DNA from: Casuarius casuarius
Lineage: Eukaryota; Chordata; Aves; Casuariiformes; Casuariidae
Reading direction: 5' to 3'
DNA length: 64,000 bases
NCBI GenBank assembly: GCA_003342895.1
Contig: PTFA01000011.1
Span: 4,601,988-4,665,987 of the forward strand
Both the position numbers and the translations under genes were made by a program. Numbering within the stretch: the stretch's first letter is position 1; each line of letters starts with the position of its first letter. The notes beneath the pieces were generated by a model. It saw only the letters and a list, made by a program, of their open reading frames with translations. It ran no database searches and was not told where the DNA came from. This document shows positions 35,725-46,450 of this stretch, one piece after another.

Positions 35725-36925
35725 GGGTGCCCCGGGGGCACTGGGGTGCGTGGGATGTCCTGGGTGCAGTGCTCGTGTGGAGGGGCCCGGGGTGCCCTAG
35801 GGGTGTGCTTTTTGGAGGGGTTGATGGGGCGCCCTGGGGTGCGTGGGATGCTCTAGGAGCTCTGTGGTGTGGAGAGATGTGTGGGGTGCCACGGGGTGCC
35901 TTGGGGTGTGTGGGATGCCCTAGGGGCTGTGCTGTGTGGAGGGGTTGATGGGGTGCCCCGGGGTGCATGGGGTGCCCTAGGGGCTGTGCTACGTGGAGAG
36001 GTGCGTGGGGTGCTCTGGGGTGCATGGGATACCCTTGGGGCTATGCTATATGGAGGGGTTTGCGCAGTACCCTGGTGTGCATGGGATGCCCTAGGGACTG
36101 TGCTGTGGGGAGGGGATGATGGGATGCCCTGGGGTGCTTGGGATGGTCTAGGAGATCTGCAATGTGCAGGGGTTGATGGGGTGCCCTGGGGTGCATGGGG
36201 TGCCCTAGGGACTGTGCTATGGGGAGGGGTTGATGGGGTGTCCTGCAGTGCATGGGGTGCCCCAGAGGCTCTGCTACATGAAGTAGTATGCGGGGTGCCC
36301 TGGGGTGCATGGGGTGCCCTAGGGGCTATGATATATGGAGAGGTGTGCAGGGTGCCCAGGGGCGCATGGGATACACTTGGGGCTATGCTATATGGAGGGG
36401 TTCGTGCGGTACCCTGGTGTGCATGGAATGCCCTAGGGACTGTGCTATGGGGAGGGGTCGATAGGGTGCCCTGGGGGGCATGGGGTGCTCTAGGAGCTCC
36501 GCAATGTGGAGGGGTTGATGGGGTGCTCTGGAGTGCCCTAGGGGCTCTGCTACATGAAGAGGTGTGTGGGGTGCCCTGGGGTGCATGGGATACCCTTGGG
36601 GCTATGCTATATGGAGGGGTTCGTGCAGTACCCTGGTGTGCATGGGATGCCCTAGGGTCTGTGCTGCCTGGAGGCATGTGTAGGGTTGCCTTGTGAGCTA
36701 CGCTGTGTGGGGTGGCCCGGAATGCCCTGGGGGCTGTGCTGTGCGAGGTGCTTCTTGAGCTGTGCTGCGTGGGGGTGTGTGGGGAGCCTCGGGAGCTGTG
36801 CTGTCAGAGGGACGCATGGTGTCTTGCGAGCTGTGGCGTGTGGAGTACTCTGGGTGGCCCTGAAGTGCACTGGGATGTGTGGGGTATCCTGGGGGCCGTG
36901 CAGTGCAGAGGGGTGTGCTGTTGAG
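35725..36925 (+). repeat. 57-bp-unit G-rich minisatellite with higher-order structure
   Basis: The unit is 57 bases, with a core of GGGGTGCCCTGGGGTGCATG followed by GGGTGCCCTAGGGACTGTGC and TATGGGGAGGGGTTGAT. Roughly 18-20 units run from about 35725; those after about 36700 are strongly diverged. One unit near 36520 is 9 bases short. Subtypes recur in fixed order: the 'CTTGGGGCTATGCTATATGG' type is followed by the 'GTACCCTGGTGTGCATGG' type three times (about 36030, 36370 and 36590), showing block duplication. As 57 is divisible by three and the unit lacks stops in some frames, long open frames appear on both strands; they are products of the repeat. It starts about 140 bases after the putative promoter 2 donor. 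Many GGGG runs suggest quadruplex potential. Confidence 0.92.
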
Positions 36926-37900
36926 TGCACTAGAGAGGTAGTTTCAGGTTTGAGTTGCAATGGTGGGTTGGGACGTAGGATAGGAGGGGCTGTGACACTT
37001 GGGGTAGGCTGTCGGGGTTGGGAGTGTGGGAGGTCCCAGGAGAGAGAAGCTTTTGTGGGTAGAGAGAGCTGGGTCTGCGCATTGTGGGGCAGAGGTGGGG
37101 GCTGGAGCCCAAAAGTCTGTTGGGGAAGTGCGTAGTGGGCTGGGGCATGGCGTGAAGGGAGCACCAGGGAGGTGGAGATGGTGCATGGGGCATTGGAGCA
37201 TCTGGGATGTGCTGTGAGGAAGGGATGGGGGTTTTGTTGCAGGCAGGAACTCAAATATGGGTGTCTGGGGGAAGGGATGTGGAGAGCTGGATTGTGAAAT
37301 GTGGAATATGAGATATGCTGGAGAGACATAAGTTGATACGTGAGGGGATGCGGTGAGGGGAGGCTGTGAGGAGCTGAGACTTGAGGGACTGGAAGAAAGG
37401 AATGTGGAGAGAGGATTGTGGTATGGGAAAGGGTTGGGAGCTGGTGAATGGGGAGGAGTGCTTTCAGGAGGAGGCAATTGGTGCATATGGTTGTAAAGGG
37501 AAATGTGGGTGTCCAGAACTGGGATGGAACGGGAGCAAGAGTACCAGGAAGCTCTGCATGTAGTGAGGAGCTGCTATGTGGAGTAGTTGTGTAAGTGGGG
37601 TTTGTGGGGTAGTGGGAGTGTGGGAGGGGATCTTGTCTGTAGGGATCATGGGGTAGAGAAGTATCTGGCAAGGATGGTGTGTAGGGGAAATGGATTTATT
37701 TGGAAGTGTTTCTGCTAGGTAGAGAAGAGACACGTATATGCATTACAGGAAGTTTGTGCCCTGGCCTGCTGCAGAGGGGTTAATGGGAGGCTGTGTCAGT
37801 GGGGTGAGAGAGCTGGAGATCCCAAATGTTTAGGGAAGTGGTGGGGCGGGTGGATATGTGCAGGAGGCAAGGCTACACTTCTGGGATGAAGTAGCATCTA
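36926..37900. repeat. G-rich low-complexity tract after the minisatellite
   Basis: About 1 kb of strongly strand-biased G/T/A sequence with many GGGA, GTGGGG and GGAGAG words and few C residues. No clean period is visible. It may be a decayed extension of the minisatellite. The minus strand is correspondingly C-rich and gives a spurious long Pro/Ser/His-rich open frame (36652-37671). Confidence 0.6.
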
Positions 37901-39188
37901 ATATCTCTGCATTTTCCAACTGTCTGTCCCTGAGGCCCTTGTGTAGGTGATAAGATGATGAGAGTAAAAAGGTCTCTGAGGACTGAGTATTTGGGATGTG
38001 GAAGGTGAATGTTACTTTTTGAGGGAAGACAAACCATGAGGACGCAGATGGGAAGAATCAGATTTCGGAGTTATTGGCGAAAATAGGAAAGGATGTGACG
38101 ATCAATTGTAGGTTATTATTTGGGCATAAAATACTAAGGTTGGGATGATTGCATGGTTCGTAGTTTAAAAGAAAACAAAATGAGAAATCAGACAGGAAAT
38201 TGGTGTGGGGTGAAGAAAAAAAAGTATGAAATAATAAATGATGGTAGAGAGTTGATTATGGAAAAATTCAAAGTTCACCAATGTGAAAGGGAAGATACTT
38301 TTATTCTGCAGAGGCCAAGCCTAACTTGGAGTCCAGAACTGGTCTAGAAATAGCCAAGAAGCCTTACTTTCTGGGAGAGGAGCATCAAATCTTGCAGCCC
38401 TTATCTTGAAAAGTAATGGCATCTGCTTAGTCTGGGCGTTTGTTAACCTCACTGACTTTGGGACAGAGAGAGGGAAAGTAAGTTGTGCCAAGTCAAGTTT
38501 GCCTCCTTAAGCTTTGCTGTTGGTGGCTACTCACTCCACTGTCAAAAAAGGCTTGGAGGAAGGGGGGAGACAGTTCTGTGTTATAATTCCCTTGCAGTTT
38601 TGAGGGAGAACAGACAGTAAGTTCCAGTAACATTTTTATTTTCCTCGAAAGTATTCTAACTAACGTTGCTCTGTGAAAAGCCCATACGGACATTGTATGA
38701 TACTGTGGAACATCCTCAAATGTATCAGTCTTTAGAAGCAGAAAAGAGCTGGGTTTTTTTTTTGTATTTTTTTATTTGAAAAATAATATTGCGTCAGTGA
38801 TTGCTCAAAGTATTACAAAAGCAAGTGTTGGAAAGGTAGGCAATGCACCACATGGAATCAAATAAAAGAAAATGTACATAATGAAAGAATTAGCCTACTT
38901 AAATGGCTTTATTTCTGTCTTCTTTTTGTTTACCTCCATCCTGCTTTATATTCAGGCTATAATGCCTGATCGCTGTCTACAGTAGGGTGTTACAGATGTT
39001 GAACTGTTGAAGCTGAGTAAGGGCTAACATAGTTGTTTTGTGCTCATCCTACACTTGGAGCAGAGCTGTACTAGCAGAAGTGCACGTGTCCATATCCCAT
39101 AGCAGACTGCTCTACTTTCTACTGGAAATCATAGCAGTTGGTGTGATGAGATATTATAGCCATTTTGGACAAGTTGGCATGATGGCTC

Positions 39189-39210
39189 TTTTTTTTTTTT
39201 TTTTTTTTTT
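39189..39210. repeat. Poly-T homopolymer (22)
   Basis: Twenty-two consecutive T. A poly-T this long can be the tail of a retrocopy inserted on the minus strand, but the flanking sequence shows no recognisable retrogene or element. Confidence 0.9.
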
Positions 39211-41019
39211 AAGTGATCTCCAAAGAGATTATTTTTAATGAATGTGTCCCTTTTTCTTCCTCAGAGCATAAAAATGGCTCAAGGGCTCATATTCTCTCCC
39301 TGTCTCCCATGCTGGCCCCTCCTCAAACAACAAAAGAAAGGCAGCTTTCTTTTTAAGTTGGAGTTAGGAGCGATGTCAGTTTTGAGATTCACAATTTTCC
39401 CAGTGATTTTTTTTTTCTTTGTGGAAATGGGACTGGGGATCTTGGGTCTCACTGCACTGTGTGAACTCTTAACACCTTAATTGAAGGGGTGGAGATGCTG
39501 AATCACTAACAAAGACCGCCTTTATCCAAAATGTTAATCAATCATTGACGTTAAATAAGTGTGAACAAAACCAAACAACAAAAAATAACCCTAAACAACT
39601 TTTTGTCTAAGTCCCCCTCCCATTCAGCTGCTCATCTTTGGTCAGGTTAGTGTTAGAAGTTCTTTCTGTATTTTGTGTGTGCATATACGTACTTGTTTTT
39701 GGCAATGTTTGGTAAAAGTTCTGTTGTGGACTTACCAGCATAGTTTTCCCCATGTAAATTATTTAGTTCGTAGATGAAGTGAAGAGGTTCTGGCAGAAAC
39801 TGCTGTGATCTGCTGTGATGTGAGAGAGGTTGCCAGAATATGACAATACCATTGTTACCATCTTTTTGTGGCATAGGCATGTGTGTACTGTATCAGGGTT
39901 TCTTGCATTTTATTTTGGGGGGGAGNGGGGGTTCTCTTTCAGCTCTTGTGATCTCTTAATTTGTTCATCAGTCAACACAGTCTTTGGAGCTAGGCAAGAC
40001 CTGAATTTTAATGTGAAAGGAAATAAATAGCTTTCTATTCATACAACCAGAAACTTTGTAGACCTCTTCTGTATATTATGAAAACAAAGGGTGTGGACTC
40101 TTCCTCCCCCCCCCCCCCCTTCCCCACACTGCATTTCATCTTTAAAGCTCATGCACTTGGATTGCTTTCAGTTAGGGTTAGTCCACAGCCAAAGAAACTA
40201 CATTTGTCACTAAATATCCAAATATAGAAGCTGAGGCAACTATAAGCCACAAGGCTAAAATATTCATATGCAACTGCTTTTGTGGACAGTTTATATGTTT
40301 GAGGTGGATAAGAATGGAATACCTTTCATCTATATTTCTTAGCTATTAAAAGACTTACTACTCTGTAGTATGTTGACTTTCCATACCTATTTCTATGCAT
40401 TTATTTCTAGATTTTCTTCCTCTTGAGTTCCTCATGTGACATGTCAATTCTGTTGCATTACCAATTGTGTGTGGCTTAGGAATTTCACTGGTCCTTTATA
40501 AAGTCTTTTGGGGGGGGGGGACACTTTTATTTTTCGTCTGTGAAGCAATTTGCACTCAAGTGAGTATTCAGACTAATTCACATCGTAAATGTCAGCTGTG
40601 TTACCTGGCATGGTTTGATCTCTTTCACTTTCTAGAAGTTTACCAGGATTTCTTAAGAGCAATGCAGACAGCCTTCTTAAAATCCCTCTATCTGGTTTGC
40701 ATGGCCTTGGACTTCAGAGAAATCTCTGTGCCTCAGTAAGGTCTGTGGTCTGTTTACATAGATACAAAGTCCTTTAACCCAGCAAGATTTGCTATGGGCT
40801 TGGATTTCCTGCTTACAGGCTCTGCTGGAGTCTCCCTGGAGTGTTCTTGCTGGCAAAATGAAGGTGTTAGCCCAGGCTTTCAGAGCAAGTTGTGAATGGA
40901 AGAAGATTTGATCACTGAATTTTTGTCTGAGTGCTGCTGTGCCTATCATATTTAAAGTAGCTTCCCCCTATACTTTTACTTATCCGTCAATTTTTGTCCG
41001 TTTCAAAAGTTTAATTGTT

Positions 41020-41110
41020 TTGGAGCTGGACCTGCACTGTGCTAGGGACTGTACAAACACAGAAGAACAGGGGTCCTTACTTGTTCATAATTAGAGCTTC
41101 CAGCTAATCT
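41020..41110 (+). mobile_element. Old dispersed repeat relic ('CTGTACAAACACAGAA' type)
   Basis: TGTGCTAGGGACTGTACAAA followed by CACAGAAGAACAGGGGTCC matches a phrase common in reptilian and mammalian interspersed relics ('GTGCTAGGCGCTGTACAAACACAGAAC AAAAAGACAGTCCCTGCCC'). The family, possibly L3/CR1, is uncertain. Confidence 0.5.
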
Positions 41111-44100
41111 TTAATAACATAAGCAAAAAAAAAAAACTTGAGAAATATCTGAAGAGTTGCATTTAAGACCACACAGAGTCTTAAAAACACTAGTTAACTT
41201 GATGACAAAACATAAGGTGATGTTTCGATGTGTGCCAAATCCGAACTAACTGTTCTGATACTGACCTTAAATTGAGCATTGTTCATACTTTTTGAAAAAG
41301 TGGGGTTGTATTTTGCGACTATATTTCTACGTATACGCCTAGCCTTTCTCTGTTCGTAGGCTGGTCTGTGAGCATTTTTTCTGGTGGTAGAGTTGGCTTT
41401 TGAGAAGTCCTCACACCTACCCTTTTTGATTCTGCTGCACCAGCCTTTCATTTGTGCTAGCACTGCTGCTTGAGCAGCTATATGCTGAAATGGATCAAGG
41501 AACTGACCTGAGTTTTAAGTAGCCTGGCAAAAAATGGTTATGTTTAACCTGGATCAGTTTGCCAAACTAGTTCGCTGTTTGGCTGTGCAAACAGTTGTAC
41601 CAGCACATCAAACAGTATGGTGCAGGGGTGGAAGTAAATATTGGTAGCAGCAGTTTTTTAAGCTGGCATTGCTGCCGAAAGAAATGTTCATCTAACGACG
41701 CCCCTACGAGTCTGCTAAACTTGCTAAATGTTATTTACACCTATTTGTTACAGCTTCCCTAGCTTGAGAACATTCCTTCAATTTACCTCATTCTTTTTGC
41801 CAAAAATGCTTCTCATCTCTGAACGTATATGCAATGCATAAAAAGAGAAACCCTTTTTAAGCATCTTTAAAAAGGGCAAAGAGAAGAGTGTGGTTGTAAG
41901 TTTAGCTACGGAAATATTTCTGCTGCTTCAAGACTGTCTGATGATATGGAGCATATAGTATAAATTGATGATAGAATATTTAGGATGGTTGCAATTAAGC
42001 AGTGAAACTCATGCTGTGAGAATCATCAGGAGCAAGAATTCAACAAGAGTTAAAAAGGATCAGACGTCTTTAGGAATATGAAGAATATTCAATTACCATA
42101 ATCAGCGACAGTAGAAATTTTGGAAGAGATATTAAGCCTGTGGTCTAAACCTTTACTTTATTTTGCTGTAACAGATGTGTTTCTATATTGAGAAAAGAGA
42201 GGGAGGGAATAACTTGTTTTTCCCGGGTTTACTGAGGGGTTCTCACACACTTCTGCNAAAACTTGATTGAGACCGGTGTTTGAGATGTGACATTACGCTG
42301 CATGGGCTTCTGGTCTGATCCTGGTGACCCATCCTGAAGTCTGTTTTGAGATACTAAAGTGTGGCTATGGTGAAAAGTGAACTGCAGCTACCTGAGTTTT
42401 TTCATTTGTCTTACTCCCACATCTCTGGGTTGTTCCTACCTGTTCTTCAGCAGAGTCAGATCTCAGCACTGTTTTTGATCTATTTTGACAACACTCATTG
42501 AACGTATTTTAAAGACTGTTAAAAATTTGCAGATAACTGTACCTGAAGAGCGAGTGTTTTCTCTTTAGGGTAGCTAAATGTGCTCGGAGTTCCCTTTTTT
42601 TCAGGCAAGCTTAATAGCAGAGGTAAGCTCCTCCTTGTCTGGCTTCTGAGAAGGAGCTTGTGGAATAGGGAATGGAGATGGAAAGTGGAACAGCAAGGTG
42701 TGGTTTTTATTTGTCTGTTTGTAAGGCTCGGGCAGAATCAATGAAATGCTTTTGAAGGAAGGAAAATGGAAAGCACACTTTACCAGTGACATAATTCTTT
42801 CAACACAGTGGGGCTGAAAGCTTGTGGAGCAATGTCCTCTGAGAGTTCACTGAAAATTAGGTGCTGTAGTCTTGAAAACAATACTGATTTTAAGTGCTCC
42901 GTAGTGACGATCTATGGGAAAATAGTGTGTGATGTATGCAGTAATTTAACTGCATATGGAACGGAGGTAGAGCTTGCCCTATTCTGTATTCGCTTCAGAG
43001 CAGGTGCGATTCAGGCATAGGTAGCCAAACAGCTACCTGCTGCATGCTCTTAGCCTTTGTAATTACTCAAAACTGGTCGTCTTGTTTCCATTGGTGCTCA
43101 GCCTGGTAGGAAAGGGCTCTCACTGTGTTCTTGCTACTTAACTTTCTGGCGGGGCTGTTTGCCTAGTAGCAGAGCAAGGGGGCTTTGAATTATTGGCCCA
43201 TGTTTTCACCTGGATGGTCTTCATGTGCCTGTTGTTGTCCCTTGTGCCTGCTGAACAAAGGATGCTGATATCTGTTGTACCTTATTGGTAGTGGGGCTGA
43301 GGCCCACGGGCTCTTTCAAAGCGAGTTAGGTTGGATCTGGTGGTAGTGCTGAGAAAGGAACCTAACTTTTAATATGGCTATGTTTTATTGACTAGACTGT
43401 GTTACTTATGCTCCACAAGTTGCTTTAAATCTATGTGCCTACTTGTGTATGTTGCATGAAGCCATCTTTGCCACCTTTGCAGTCTATGTGGAATTATGCA
43501 AAACCTGAGGAAAACCCTGTTTTAGTGTTTCAGTGTCAAAAGCACTGGGTAAAGGTCAAGCATTAGGCTCTTTCTCAGATTGTGCAGAGTTGTGCTCTTG
43601 CATTTTGCTAAACTGACTTAAGTGTCTTGATATCACTCTTCTTCTGCCCGGGAAATGGTAATGTTTTATCTATGTACCAAACTGGTTTCGTTTGAGGATT
43701 GATTAGAGATATATTTGCAGTATAATAGAACAAAAAGCTGTAATCTGTCAAAGCGAAGCAGCCGCAGCTTCTACAGTTAGAGCTTTTACTATGAAGAGTT
43801 TAGGCAATCTTATGTATGGAGAAACTCTTCACAGAACTTTCACCAGTAGAAATGAAATTTTCCATGACATTTTGTGTGTATGGATGAGAAGGGAGTAAAG
43901 AACTTAAGGCTTGACAGCCTGTTAGCAAGAAAATGCTTTCTCCTGTCTCTTTAATTAAAAAAAAAAAAAAAGAAGTTAACCTTCTTGTTGGCTGGGGATA
44001 GAAAGTTGAAACTGTCAGGAAAATAGCCACCATCCAGGAGAAATGCTTCTGCACACTCTCGTGAAAGCTAGTTTTGATTTGACAGTTATGAGTCTTTGAA

Positions 44101-45869
44101 AATAGTGCTATGTTTATACAGTACAGTAAATACTTTGAAGTACTTTAGGCTTTGCTGTACATGCGTGGCTAACTAGAAAAATATTAAACATGTACATCTT
44201 GTGTTGAATGAGGGAGGATTTTGCAGCAATTGGAATTGCATGTATTTCATACTTTTATAAGATCTTGCCAAAGGAGTGGATTCGATAATAGACCTGATTG
44301 TGGAATTGCTTAGTTTCCTGTCAAAATAGAATCTTTACATGCAGTGCTTTGAGATCTTTTAGGTGACCTCGTGTTATTTATCGAATGTCAGTTTTTCATC
44401 CCAGCAGCTTTGATATAATCATGTAGCATCTCAGAGTACTGTGTACATGCACGTTTGCTTGCTGGGGTTCTTTGAAGTTCTTTACTCCTTAGTAGAGTCG
44501 TTGCTCTGTTGAAAATCCTATATTTAACACCTGAGAAACCAGTATACAGAAGCACTTCACTGTGTCACTTAAGGTTGTGATACATACAACATGCCTAACA
44601 TGGGTCTAAAAGCAAAGGAGTGAGAAGTTCAACTCGCCAGGAACATATACCCCTTGATGCACACCTTACCCACTAGTAGAACTATTGTAAGCTACATAAA
44701 ATGCAGAATTCTTCAACTCTGTCCCTGTGGGAATGCCTGCTTTGCCTTGTTGACCTCCCCAAGTGTGAGTGTGTTATAAAACTGCAGGAGGGCTCGTGTA
44801 AGGGAGAAGAGCAGAGGGATGTCTGGTGGTGACAGTACTGAATGAAAACTGGTGTAGCAGGCAGTGCTGGAAGGCAGTGATGGTTAGGGGAGCCTTGAAA
44901 AACTGCTCATGTGGGATAAGAGAGAGAGAGAGACAGACCAGGTATCTGTTAAGTGAAGGTTAACATGAAGGGAAGGTGTGTGGGTCACCCCCAGCAATTC
45001 TGAGAGGCATCGTGTGTGATGTCCCCTTACAGCATCCTGGGGAATTACTACTTGCTGTAGCACTAGGTTTTTCTTGGAGAAGGTCTGTCCTGCACTGACC
45101 CATCCCAGCTCCATTTAGTTTATGAAAACTGACAGGATTGAAGCCCGAGGTGTTATGCCTGAGGACTGTTTCATATCTTTCATTCTGGAAACCTGGAGAA
45201 GGGATACTGAAATAAATAGAAAAAGTACTTGCGTCTTTCCGTGCTGAACTGATAGGTGGCTTATTTCTCCCAAGCCTTCTGCTTAAACATTGTGGAATTA
45301 GTATATGTTAAAGAACAAACTGGTGGTCTCTTCAGTCCTGTCTTCCTATCTATTTTTTTCCATCTTTTTTTTTCTTCCATGGGTTAGATGAATGGGCTGC
45401 TGACATGCTTTATGCAGACTTCTTTTACCTGTTGTTGTTCATGCTGATGCTGCTATTTAAACTTTTGAAAAAAAATAAACCCAGAGAAGTAAGGGAAGAA
45501 AGATCACCCGTAGCTCCAAACATGTTACCTGCTTCCTGAGAAGTGGATGAAATTTTGATAGAAGGCGATGCTATGAAAGCATCCCGTGGAAACTCCGGTA
45601 TTACCCTCTGGACCTCCACATGTAATGTTGACTGATGCTAGGTCTGATAACTGCTAATATGGTGTAGTAAGCCATAGAAGCCTTTCTTATATCAGAGAAA
45701 TATTGTCAAAACATTTTTTGAAATCCCTTATTGCTAAAAGCATTTGATCTTTTATCAGCGTTAACAGCAGTGGGGACTCTAGAACAAGACAAGCGGCCGC
45801 TAAGTAAGTGACGCTACATGTCAAGTGCTCAAAACTCCCAGTTGTAATGTACATAGACTGCTCCCAACA

Positions 45870-46056
45870 TTGCTAACATAGGTGGAGCCGAACTGATATT
45901 GGCAACTGCATTGGAATACACTGGGGCTGAGCTGATGTTAGCATGACGTCACATGTGTTAAGGGTTACGTGACAACATAACGCCCCAGGAGCAGCCTGGC
46001 TGACCTATAGCTGCGAATGTTGCTAATGTTGATGAAGCTGAAATGGTGTTAGCAAC
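45870..46056. mobile_element. Cluster of TTGCTAACA...TGTTAGCAA inverted repeats
   Basis: Copy 1 (45870-45905) runs TTGCTAACATAGGTGGAGCC to GATATTGGCAA. Copy 3 (46019-46056) runs GTTGCTAATGTTGATGAAGC to GGTGTTAGCAAC. A partial copy 2 (45921-45943) has GGGGCTGAGCTGATGTTAGC. Copies 1 and 3 align along their whole length, and each has self-complementary ends (8 of 10 positions). Copies 1 and 3 lie about 150 bases apart and copy 2 sits close after copy 1. This looks like a decayed nested or tandem MITE. No coding capacity. Confidence 0.6.
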
Positions 46057-46404
46057 AACAGGAAACATTCATAGTATTCGTGTACAGACACTGACAGTTT
46101 TATCTTAGGCTTTGTTTTTTCCCAAATGGATTTCTGGAACTGTGTCAGAGTTTGCCAAGAGACCATGTTCTAGTCTGAGGCAGACTGAGGAGTTCATGGT
46201 TTTATACATAGTACCAGCTGGGAAATTGAATGAAGCTTCAGATGTCTGTATACACCTTGAATTTGCTCATCAGTCTCTGTAAGGGTCCATCTCCTCTATT
46301 GTTGTATAGAAGGAATTGTGGAAAGCTGTGCAAAATCAGAAACTGTCTAGGAGAGCTATTCTTCCTCACTGTATTATTAACACACTGAAGTAGTGTTAGA
46401 TGTA

Positions 46405-46450
46405 CCCCCCCCCCCCCCCAAAAAAAAAACAAACCCCCCCCCCAAAAACC
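46405..46450. repeat. Compound poly-C/poly-A tract
   Basis: C15, A10, C, A3, C10, then A5. It is a low-complexity tract on the plus strand with i-motif-like C runs. Its length is probably polymorphic or error-prone in assembly. Confidence 0.9.

Larger units (their letters stand above)
34330..35740 (+). promoter_or_regulatory. BCL9: CpG island 2, likely alternative BCL9 promoter
   Basis: CpG density and GC content rise from about 34330, are extreme from 34440 to the gap and continue to about 35740. Visible elements include a YY1-like CAAGATGG (34541), many GGGCGG/GGGGCGG Sp1-like boxes, and two copies of GCGGTCyCTTTAA (34880 and 34909), the second running into a TATA-like TTTAAAAG (34917). 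After the gap a donor GGCG/GTGAGT lies at 35584/35585. The layout is that of a promoter plus noncoding first exon about 19.5 kb before the BCL9 start codon. It could instead serve an unseen transcript on either strand. Confidence 0.6.

Noticed and set aside
34668..36025. Very long minus- and plus-strand open frames across the N gap (235-378 codons)
   Set aside because: Most of their length is N translated as unknown residues, joined to stop-poor CpG island sequence and minisatellite. There is no protein signal.
35853..37671. His/Pro/Ala-rich and Pro/Ser-rich minus-strand proteins
   Set aside because: They are translations of the 57-bp minisatellite and the C-rich complement of the G-rich tract after it. 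Residues repeat with the DNA unit, and no start, splice or family evidence exists.
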